NCBI RefSeq assembly: GCF_002220365.1 | Contig: NZ_MTHB01000200.1 | Location: 1 to 39,292, forward strand | DNA from: Caballeronia sordidicola | GTDB lineage: Bacteria; Pseudomonadota; Gammaproteobacteria; Burkholderiales; Burkholderiaceae | Direction: 5' to 3' | Length of the DNA: 39,292 bases | Shown: piece after piece, positions 33,162 to 39,292 of the stretch | Position numbering within the stretch: position 1 is the stretch's first letter | How the letters are laid out: the number at the start of each line of letters is the position of its first letter | Notes under the pieces: model-generated | Seen by the model: the letters and a program-made list of their open reading frames with translations, nothing else | Told to the model about the DNA's origin: nothing | Database searches by the model: none | Position numbers and translations under genes: made by a program

Positions 33162-34373
33162 GTGACTGACATCAAACCGTTTCGACTACTTGCTAATTAT
33201 CTTCGCCGAGAGAAAGACCGTCTCGTCGCACGGTGGATGAAAATCGTCAGCGGCGATACCGACGTCGAGAAATCAGATTCTCTGAGCCGGATACAACTGG
33301 CTGACCACCTCCCAGCCATATTCGAAGAAATCTGCGCGGCGCTGGAGCATCAAGACCTGGACGTTGCGCAAGTTGCCGTTGAAAGTGATGCGAGAGAACA
33401 CGGGCAATGGCGCTGGCGCCAGGGTTATCGTTTGGACGAACTCGTTCGGGAACTCGATTTGTTTCGACAGGTTCTTACCGATGCCGTCGAAGCATACGCG
33501 ACTGCAGACGACAGGTTCGGAGCTTCAGACCAAGGAAAGGCCCGATATGTTGTCGACGAAGTCATTAGCTACGTGACGCTCGGTTCCATCCGCGAGGTGC
33601 TCCGTGAGCGCGACAACAAAATCGACGAGTACACAGGTCAGTTGGAGCGAGCGAACGACGAGTTGCGTCGCAGCAAACGCCGCATAGACAAGCTATACGA
33701 GATGCGTCTGCAAGTGACCCGCCGTGTGACGCACGACCTGCGAAATTTCCTCAACATCTTCTCGAACGCGCTTGAGCTCGCGGAGAAAGTCCCCTCGAAA
33801 GTAGTGACTGCGCTCGCGCTTGCCAATCGGCAGGTGTCGGATATGAAGTTGCTAATCGACGAGATGGTCGACTATGCGGTCGCTCTAAGTAGCCGCGACC
33901 CGGGCGTGCTCGAGACGTTCGAGCTTCGGGAACTCTACGACGACCTCGTCGCTGCAATTCAACCTGCGGTCGAGGAGAAAGGCCTGAAGTTCCATACCAC
34001 CTTCGACCCGCTCCTCAAAGTGACGACATCGAATCGCCTCAAAATCAAACAAATCGCGTTGAACTTGTTAGGCAACGCGGCCAAGTACACCGCGACCGGC
34101 GAGGTTGGTCTCTTCATGACAACTGTGGGCGATCGTCATTTTCGGATTCGGGTGACTGATACAGGCATCGGCATCGCCGACGAAGACAGGGAACGCGTGT
34201 TCGAAGAATTTGAACGGGCAGCCGGCAACGATTTTCCTGGAACAGGTCTGGGGTTGGCGATAGTTCGCGAGCTGGTCACATCCCTCGGAGGTGAAATAGA
34301 CTTCAGGTCGCAAGAGGGCGCTGGATGCGTATTCGAGGTGCTATTGCCTATTGTCGTACGAGCCGAACGATAG
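33162..34373 (+). CDS. Sensor histidine kinase with RsbRD-like N-terminus
   Basis: This 403-residue soluble kinase starts at GTG (33162). Residues ~5-140 are all-helical and resemble the RsbR N-terminal sensor domain (LVARWMKIV ... WRWRQGYRLDELVRELDLFR). A coiled coil (~143-180) leads to HisKA, with VTHDLRNFLNIFSNALE and phosphoacceptor His191. The HATPase domain carries NLLGNAAKYT, TDTGIGIADEDRE and GTGLGLAIVRELV. There is no membrane segment, so the signal is intracellular. No cognate response regulator adjoins it; the receiver fragment at 35125 is truncated. The frame is intact. Confidence 0.85.
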   Translation: MTDIKPFRLLANYLRREKDRLVARWMKIVSGDTDVEKSDSLSRIQLADHLPAIFEEICAALEHQDLDVAQVAVESDAREHGQWRWRQGYRLDELVRELDLFRQVLTDAVEAYATADDRFGASDQGKARYVVDEVISYVTLGSIREVLRERDNKIDEYTGQLERANDELRRSKRRIDKLYEMRLQVTRRVTHDLRNFLNIFSNALELAEKVPSKVVTALALANRQVSDMKLLIDEMVDYAVALSSRDPGVLETFELRELYDDLVAAIQPAVEEKGLKFHTTFDPLLKVTTSNRLKIKQIALNLLGNAAKYTATGEVGLFMTTVGDRHFRIRVTDTGIGIADEDRERVFEEFERAAGNDFPGTGLGLAIVRELVTSLGGEIDFRSQEGAGCVFEVLLPIVVRAER

Positions 34374-34615
34374 GCTAGGCGCAGCTTCCCGACGCGAGCG
34401 CGTTTGTGCAGTCAGCCGCGCTGGCATCCGGTGTCGGCGCTGAACGGCCTGCTCGCGCCGCTCTGAAGCGGGCATCTGGCTTTCGTCGGTGTCGTCCGAT
34501 GTTTCCATATCGTTGTCGGTACTGAGCAAACAGTCCGTCCGGAACTTTTAAAGCGACCCAGCGCCCATCGGGCGAGCTCACTAAATGCTTATCGATCGTC
34601 TCGAAGGCGCGCGGG
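34374..34615. other. Uncertain short region
   Basis: Minus-strand frames (DKHLVSSPDGRWVALKVPDG; a shifted frame continues ESQMPASERREQ) hint at a broken small gene, but I cannot assign one. Confidence 0.3.
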
Positions 34616-34990
34616 GTCCTGGTGTTCCCGTCAGTGCTGTCGGCGGGCTTTTGGGTCGGTGGCCAATACGGTGAAGGCTCGCTGCGGGTCGGCGGCCGCA
34701 CGGTCGGCTATTACAGCACCGTGGCAGGCTCGTTTGGGCTGCAGATCGGCGCGCAATCCAAAGCGATTATCTTCCTCTTCATGACTCAGGAAGCGCTCGA
34801 TAAATTCCGTAATAGCGCAGGCTGGGCGGTGGGAGCTGACGCCACGGTCGCGGCGCTCAAGGTAGGCGCAAACGGCAACATCGACACCTCGACCGAGACT
34901 GCGCCGGTTCAAGCGTTCGTCTTGACCAACGCGGGCCTGATGTCCGGCGTGTCGCTGGAGGGCACCAAAGTCTCGCGCCTCAACATCTAA
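34616..34990 (+). pseudogene. SYLF/YSC84-domain lipid-binding protein, N-terminally truncated
   Basis: About 122 residues match the C-terminal two thirds of the SYLF (DUF500/Ysc84) domain: VFPSVLSAGFWVGGQYGEGS, VGYYSTVAGSFGLQIGAQSK, IIFLFMTQEALDKF and SGWAVGADATVA. Bacterial members are secreted proteins of about 190-230 residues with a signal peptide. Here the signal and first ~80 residues are absent, and the upstream DNA belongs to something else. It is probably non-functional. A GTTGCCGG/CCGGCAAC hairpin (35006-35035) follows the stop. Confidence 0.7.
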
Positions 34991-35124
34991 GTGATGCGCT
35001 GGCGTGTTGCCGGAAGAGGTCAGCCGCCCGGCAACCGTTGCGCGTCAATGCTCGTCGTCTAAATAGGTTAGCAAAAAGCGCCTCGGAAGAGGCGTGATGC
35101 AGAAGGGAAGGCCGTCGCGGACTA

Positions 35125-35433
35125 CCGTGGATCGCGGCTGCTGGCGCGGAGGCACTCGCGCTGTTTTCGCGCTGGCAACCGGAGATCGCCTTTCTGGACA
35201 TCGACATGCCGCTGCTTAGCGGGCATGCGGTTGCCCGTCAGGTTCGCCGAACCAATAAGCGTGTGCTATTGGTCGCGGTCACGGGCAATGTCGCGACCCT
35301 AGCGCGCCACGCCCACGCGCATGCCGGCTCCGATTTTCACCTGTCCAAACCAGCCGATATCGGTCAGCTTCTGCGCCTGGCTGTGCAGCATCTGAAACGG
35401 CACGCGAAGTGGCCGCAGGCCACCCACCTATGA
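35125..35433 (+). pseudogene. Response-regulator receiver domain fragment
   Basis: Residues ALFSRWQPEIAFLDIDMPLL carry the phosphoacceptor Asp and its neighbours. VLLVAVTGN and FHLSKPADIGQLL (with the conserved Lys) follow. The N-terminal beta1-alpha1 part with the acidic pair is missing and no start codon fits. Its end overlaps the end of the PRC-barrel pseudogene tail-to-tail. Confidence 0.65.
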
Positions 35434-35814
35434 AGGCGCGTACTTGAACTCCGGGAGGCTCTTGAGCTTGTCCTTCGTTCCGCCCGACAGCCTGATTTGC
35501 TTCTCGACGATGTTGAGGTCGCTAAATGGAACCGCCGCCAGGTGGGTTCCGAGCCCGAGAAATCCGCCGACCGACAGGATTGCGTAGGCGACATGGTCCC
35601 TCGAATTGACGATGAGGTTATCGACTATGCCGATTTTGTCTTTGCTTTCGTTGAAGACCGGCGCGCCGACGATTTTGGTGGCCCGATATCCTTACGCGAC
35701 TTGGACCACGTCGACGCGGGGGCTGGTGATCGTTTGGGAAGTCCCTTGCGATTGCACCGCTTCGCTCGCAAACGCGCCAGCCAGAATGAGCATGCTCACG
35801 ATCGAGGATTTCAT
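35428..35814 (-). pseudogene. PRC-barrel domain protein with in-frame stop
   Basis: Read from the ATG at 35814: signal peptide MKSSIVSMLILAGAFASEAV, then VVQVA and an in-frame TAA at codon 41 (35692-35694). Beyond it the same frame continues through a good PRC-barrel domain (GYRATKIVGAPVFNESKDKI, HVAYAILSVGGFLGLG, VPFSDLNI) to the TAG at 35428-35430. A single nonsense mutation therefore inactivates an otherwise complete 128-codon periplasmic protein. The PRC-barrel family is known; the role is unknown. It overlaps the receiver fragment by 6 nt at its 3' end. Confidence 0.8.
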
Positions 35815-35934
35815 GTCGGCCTCGCTTCACGTTAAATGGAGAAGCACAGCACAGGCACGCTGCTTGCACATATACCTTGGCCTGTCACGATAGCCGTGCA
35901 GGTCAAGCGAATGGACCACTCAAGGAGATTGACC

Positions 35935-36123
35935 ATGAACAAGGATCAAGTCAAGGGTACCGCCGAGAAGGTCAAAGGCAAGATCAACGAAACGATCGGT
36001 AAGGCCACTGGCGATAAGGCTCAGGAAGTCAAAGGCGACCTTCAGCAAGGCGCCGGCCAGGCGCGTAAAAATGTTGGTGACGTCGAGGAAGCGGTTAAGG
36101 ACGCCAAGAAGAAGCCGATCTAA
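35935..36123 (+). CDS. CsbD family stress protein
   Basis: This 62-residue hydrophilic protein starts MNKDQVKGTAEKVKGKINET and continues GKATGDKAQEVKGDLQQGAG, the standard CsbD-like repeat pattern. A good ribosome binding site (AAGGAG) precedes the ATG at 35935; a longer upstream start lacks one. CsbD proteins are abundant under general stress, with no known enzymatic activity. It neighbours other envelope and stress genes. Confidence 0.92.
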   Translation: MNKDQVKGTAEKVKGKINETIGKATGDKAQEVKGDLQQGAGQARKNVGDVEEAVKDAKKKPI

Positions 36124-36158
36124 CCCCGCCAGTACCGAGTTTTCACCGTGGAGGAACC

Positions 36159-36470
36159 ATGAAGAGTCGAGCGTTAGTCAACATTCTGTGTGTCTCGCTG
36201 CTCGCCGTGGCGGTGACCGCTGAACAACCCACCTACTAGGCCGAAGGATGTCGGGAGGGTGCGGCGATGGGCACCGTCGCGCGGCATTGGTCCGGCGCAG
36301 CAGGTGCCGCGGGCGGTTGCGCACTCGGACATCTTGAAGCGGCCAAGAAGGACAAAGCGGCAACGCGCGCAGCCGCAATCTGGTGCGCTCGCGCAAAAGC
36401 AGGCGACGCCATCGAAATATTGGCTGTTCCCGCTGGTAACGCTTTCTTAACATCAGGTGCACGCGATTGT
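36159..36470 (+). pseudogene. Glycine-zipper-type secreted protein with in-frame stop
   Basis: From the ATG at 36159 (GGAGG upstream): signal-like MKSRALVNILCVSLLAVAVT, then an amber TAG at codon 27 (36237-36239). The same frame continues AEGCREGAAMGTVARHWSGA followed by AGAAGGCALGH, a Gly/Ala zipper-like pattern seen in outer-membrane-associated lipoproteins. TAG is one C-to-T change from CAG. The end point is approximate because the open frame runs into the next gene. Inactivated as given. Confidence 0.55.
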
Positions 36471-36520
36471 TTAACCGTGGTCGCGTGCGGTGCGCCCGAA
36501 AGCCAAGCACGAGGACACGC

Positions 36521-37573
36521 ATGCGTATCGCCCAAGTTGCGCCGTTGCACGAGGCGGTCCCGCCCAAGTTTTATGGCGGCACCGAGCGCGTGGTGTCCTA
36601 TCTGACCGAAGCGTTGGTGGAACTAGGACACGAGGTCACCCTGTTCGCGAGCGGCGACTCCCGGACCAGCGCACACCTTGTCTCCGGATGCTCGCGCGCG
36701 CTGCGCCTGGAAGCGATTCAGGACGGCTTCGCGCCGCACATGGTGTTGCTGGAGCAGGTCCGGCGCATGGCTCACGAATTCGATGTCCTGCATTTCCACC
36801 TGAGCTACCTGCCGTTCTCACGCTTCTATGATCTCGGCATCCCGTTCGTGACGACCCTGCACGGCCGGCTCGATCTTCCCGAGCTCCAGCCGGTGTTCAA
36901 TCTGTTCTCGCGGGTGCCGGTAATTGCCATTTCGGACGCCCAGCGGCGCCCGCTGCCGCAAGCCAACTGGCTCGGGACGATCTACCACGGACTGCCCGAA
37001 CAGTTGCTGACGCCGCAACTCGATCGTTCGCCCAGCTATCTCGCATTCCTCGGTCGTATCTGCGCGGAAAAGCGGGCGGATCGGGCGATCGAGATTGCCG
37101 CACGCGCGGGCTTACCGCTCAAGATTGCAGCCAAGGTGGATCCCGCGGATCGCGATTACTTCAGGACGGTGATCGAGCCGTTGTTGTCACAGCCGCACGT
37201 CGAATTCGTGGGCGAGATCTCCGAAGCGCAGAAGCCGGCGTTTCTGTCGGGCGCCAAAGCACTGCTGTTTCCGATCGACTGGGCCGAGCCATTTGGCCTC
37301 GTCATGATCGAGGCAATGGCGTGCGGTACACCCGTGATCGCGTTCAATCGGGGCTCCGTCAGTGAGGTCGTCGACGAGGGCGTCACCGGCTACATCGTCG
37401 ATGATGTAGCCAGCGCAGTTGAGGCGGTGAACCGCTCCTCCATGCTATGCCGCGCCACCATCCGCGCGCGCTTCCTCGCACGCTTTGAGGCGCGCACGAT
37501 GGCGCAGAAGTATGTGGCTCAGTACACCGCCCTCGCCGGAAACGCGTGCGCCAACCTATCCGAGGCCTCCTGA
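36521..37573 (+). CDS. GT4-family glycosyltransferase
   Basis: This 350-residue GT-B fold glycosyltransferase is read from MRIAQVAPLHEAVPPKFYGG, with a GAGGA ribosome binding site; longer upstream starts overlap the preceding gene. The N-terminal acceptor half shows GGTERVVSYLTEALVELGHE. The C-terminal nucleotide-sugar half has FLGRICAEKRADRAIEIAAR, FVGEISEAQKPAFLSGAKAL and the EX7E motif in EPFGLVMIEAMACGTPVIAF. Such enzymes use UDP- or ADP-sugars for capsule, trehalose-like or glycolipid synthesis. The acceptor is unknown and no polysaccharide cluster adjoins it. Confidence 0.88.
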   Translation: MRIAQVAPLHEAVPPKFYGGTERVVSYLTEALVELGHEVTLFASGDSRTSAHLVSGCSRALRLEAIQDGFAPHMVLLEQVRRMAHEFDVLHFHLSYLPFSRFYDLGIPFVTTLHGRLDLPELQPVFNLFSRVPVIAISDAQRRPLPQANWLGTIYHGLPEQLLTPQLDRSPSYLAFLGRICAEKRADRAIEIAARAGLPLKIAAKVDPADRDYFRTVIEPLLSQPHVEFVGEISEAQKPAFLSGAKALLFPIDWAEPFGLVMIEAMACGTPVIAFNRGSVSEVVDEGVTGYIVDDVASAVEAVNRSSMLCRATIRARFLARFEARTMAQKYVAQYTALAGNACANLSEAS

Positions 37574-38060
37574 AGGGCATTGCGTTGACAAGAACGGGTG
37601 TTCGGATTGGTCGTAAGGCGAAAGCGCCAGTTGACAAGCGGCCGTGACGCCAATGGCGTTCGGATACCGTGGCATGACGTGTGTCGAGTTGGCCGGTGCT
37701 CGAACCGGCTGGGGCGTGAAACTACGCTGCCCGAGGGGCGATCGTTAGCCGCTCCGGGTGCGCCTTGCGTCGTACATAGCCTTGTCTCCTATGCGTTTTA
37801 CTTTCGTTCTGATCTCGCTGGGATCTAGAGTACAGATACTCACGCAAACAGGGCTACGCGATAAGTGCATTTTTTCGAAGTATTGATGTTCTGCGGTTAT
37901 CAATGTACCTGGATGAAACGTTGCATCACCGCCACCTTCCTTTACGCTGCCTGTCGGGGCCGTCGAGTCAGCGGTCCAATCTGTGAAGTGACTTCACTTG
38001 ATGATCCGCTGTGGGCGAATTGAAGGACATTCGACGTTTGCCAAAGACTGTCCGTTCAGG
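37574..38060. other. Intergenic DNA; palindrome at 37983-37997
   Basis: There is no supported gene. GTGAAGTGACTTCAC (37983-37997) is a perfect 15-bp palindrome with one central base, possibly an operator or an integration point. Confidence 0.4.
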
Positions 38061-38330
38061 GTGTTCGCCGTGAAAAGGTGGCGCTTTCCAGTGGGTGCAA
38101 GTCCCACCCGGCAACCGCTCCAGCCGGAAGCAACTGGAGCAGCTATGGAGGTAACGAAATGAATGAAGCCTTCGGTGAGGCGTGTCACAAATTGGTGACA
38201 GCGCGAGTGTGCAGGCCGTGACGCGAGTGAACGCCGAGCAAGCCTCGAAAAGGTCGTTGCGCAGGCCGACCAAACTACCCTATCGGGGAAGGCTGATACG
38301 ACTGGGTTAATGAGCAGGTTGCGCGCCCAG
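38060..38330 (+). mobile_element. Group II intron 5' fragment (domain I), no maturase
   Basis: The stretch has the look of bacterial group II intron domain I RNA: GTGGGTGCAAGTCCCACC forms a hairpin (~38091-38108), followed by GGAGCAGCTATGGAGGTAAC, AATGAATGAAGCC, a GTGTCACAAATTGGTGACA hairpin (~38180-38198), and AACGCCGAGCAAGCCTCGA. I recall this order of blocks upstream of intron-encoded reverse transcriptases in Burkholderia/Ralstonia introns. No reverse transcriptase or domain V follows; an ISKra4-like fragment begins at ~38465. Boundaries are approximate. Confidence 0.5.
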
Positions 38331-38464
38331 TAGCTGCTGTCAAACGACACAAAGTTGTCCCGGAAATTGACTTAAAGTCGTCCGAGTGCAGTTAAAACCG
38401 GAGGCAGCCGGTAAGGCAGAGTAGCGATATATTTGTTGCCTTACGATCAATTGCGGAGGCTCTC

Positions 38465-38779
38465 ATGCGGATGATCATCGAGGCGCGAATTGACGACGGC
38501 GTTGGCGGCGGCGAGGCAATACGACTGGCTGAATTTGAACGGCTCGACGGCGATCTCAAGCTACTGGGCCTAAACTTGGCTGAAGGCAGAAGTCTAGCAA
38601 CCAGTTGGAAGATAGTTGGGGGCACCACGGACCGCGTGCTCGGCGCCGCACCGCACATTGATGCCTCGTTTCCACGGGTTGGAATTGAAACTGCCGAAGC
38701 GTGGCCGCACATTATCCCAGCAACACCGAGTGGCAGCGCGACCTCAAAGAAATATCCGGCGTGCTGGCGAAAGCGTTGA
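38465..38779 (+). pseudogene. Truncated ISKra4-family transposase
   Basis: The first ~43 residues (MRMIIEARIDDGVGGGEAIR ... LNLAEGRSL) parallel the N-terminus of the transposase at 21923-23332 (MRLIIEARLEGGE ... LTLAEGRALL) but are clearly a different element. After RSL homology stops, and the frame ends at 38779 without zinc or catalytic motifs. In another frame the 3' part reads EWQRDLKEISGVLAKALK to a stop near 38790, possibly the end of an unrelated gene. Confidence 0.65.
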
Positions 38780-38905
38780 AATAAAACGGTGTTTTCAGCA
38801 ATGCAATTGCCGGGATGCGGGGCCAATCCACCCAAGTTAAGCGCGTCTGCCGCGCCGGAACTCAATCAAGTTAAAAAAGCACTTGACATGAAGCCAACTT
38901 CGCGC

Positions 38906-38953
38906 GGCCGCAGCCCTGCTGGCGTCTTTTTAGACGCCAGCAGGGCTGCGGCC
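38906..38953. repeat. Perfect 22-bp stem-loop upstream of IS4-like transposase
   Basis: Arms at 38906-38927 and 38932-38953 are exact complements with a TTTT loop (GGCCGCAGCCCTGC ... GCAGGGCTGCGGCC at the outer ends). It lies 31 bp before the transposase ATG. Such hairpins near IS ends can block read-through translation or transcription (known for IS10/IS50-type elements). The role here is inferred. Confidence 0.85.
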
Positions 38954-38984
38954 AATGAGGATCTTTTTGATCTTCGTTGGCCCC

Positions 38985-39292
38985 ATGCCTCTTTCCACTC
39001 TGCTTGCCGACCTCGCCGCCCATATTCAGACTGAGCAGTTTCGTCAGCTTGCCTGCGATCCCGAGCATCCCACGGCGTTCCAACGTCGTCGCAAATTGCC
39101 CTTGCCGGCACTGATTGCATTGATGCTCACCGGCATGCGCAAGAGCGTCCAGACCGAACTGGACGAGTTCTTCGCCCATCTGCAGCAACAGGCACAATTG
39201 CTCCGCCAGGTATCCGGCCAAGCGTTCGCGCAAGCGCGGGCCAAACTCTCCACGACCGCCATTCCGGCGCTCAATGACTGGCTGCTCGAGCA
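38985..39292 (+). CDS. IS4-family transposase, N-terminal part (runs off window)
   Basis: From the ATG at 38985, 102 residues are visible before the window ends: MPLSTLLADLAAHIQTEQFR, QRRRKLPLPALIALMLTGMR, KSVQTELDEFFAHL, QVSGQAFAQARAKLSTTAIP. This matches the N-terminal domain of IS4-group DDE transposases (the ...SQAFxxARxKL motif). The catalytic DDE core lies beyond the window. The left terminal repeat was not identified. A TTGACA hexamer at 38884-38889 might serve as -35. The strong hairpin at 38906-38953 sits in its leader. Confidence 0.75.
   Translation, partial: MPLSTLLADLAAHIQTEQFRQLACDPEHPTAFQRRRKLPLPALIALMLTGMRKSVQTELDEFFAHLQQQAQLLRQVSGQAFAQARAKLSTTAIPALNDWLLE

Noticed and set aside
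38392..38865. 157-aa minus-strand frame
   Set aside because: It is antisense to the recognisable ISKra4-like N-terminus beginning at 38465 and has low-complexity Ser/Arg/Pro composition.

Overview
The window looks like part of a plasmid or chromid of a Burkholderiaceae species, probably Paraburkholderia, Caballeronia or Cupriavidus-like. The evidence is a ParA/ParB/Rep replication module at the left end, GC-rich betaproteobacterial coding style in the hydrogenase region, and a mosaic of insertion-sequence remnants and small stress or envelope genes on the right. I saw no rRNA, tRNA or CRISPR array. Family names come from recognising motifs by eye; no database search was run.

Layout. 1-3301 (minus strand): a replication/partition module in the order parA-parB-rep, with a candidate ~100-nt counter-transcribed RNA (promoter plus strong terminator) in the parB-rep gap. 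This is the position where repABC-type plasmids carry their copy-number antisense RNA. 3559-3862: a small unknown gene directly behind a near-consensus LexA box. 3900-6138: decayed DNA with an IS256-type transposase remnant joined to a LysR fragment. 6139-21457: one long co-directional operon for a group 1h (actinobacterial-type, high-affinity, oxygen-insensitive) [NiFe]-hydrogenase. It holds structural genes hhyS and hhyL; a NifU-like protein; DUF5947-like and DUF6084-like proteins; an unknown 464-aa protein; a maturation protease; a 33-aa microprotein; hypF, hypC, a SIS-domain isomerase, hypD, hypE, hypA and hypB; and a NiCoT nickel permease. Almost all junctions overlap by 1-10 nt.

21838-23531 is a complete ISKra4-like element with 30-bp terminal inverted repeats. 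23582-24472 is an 891-bp transposase-less element with nested inverted repeats that abuts, and has apparently beheaded, a multicopper oxidase gene. 25760-26581 holds a Tn3-family transposase scrap, a 32-bp Xer/RST-like palindrome and the N-terminus of a tyrosine recombinase.

26800-37573 is accessory DNA with small secreted or stress genes (a Gly-rich secreted protein, a YflT/GS17M-like stress protein, DUF2934, CsbD, PRC-barrel, SYLF), two sensor histidine kinases and a GT4 glycosyltransferase. Several of these are interrupted (one frameshift, two in-frame stops, two truncations), suggesting active gene decay. One gene begins inside a 13-copy hexanucleotide repeat that encodes Asp-Leu dipeptides. 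37980-39292 ends with a probable group II intron 5' fragment, a truncated second ISKra4-like transposase, and the start of an IS4-like transposase preceded by a perfect 22-bp hairpin.

How the genes work together. The hydrogenase island encodes nearly everything needed to import nickel (NiCoT), build the Fe(CN)2CO centre (HypC-F), insert Ni (HypA/B), process the large subunit (protease) and assemble a cytosolic or membrane-associated enzyme without a Tat signal. The likely physiology is scavenging trace H2 during survival. The rest of the window is plasmid maintenance and mobile or accessory cargo.
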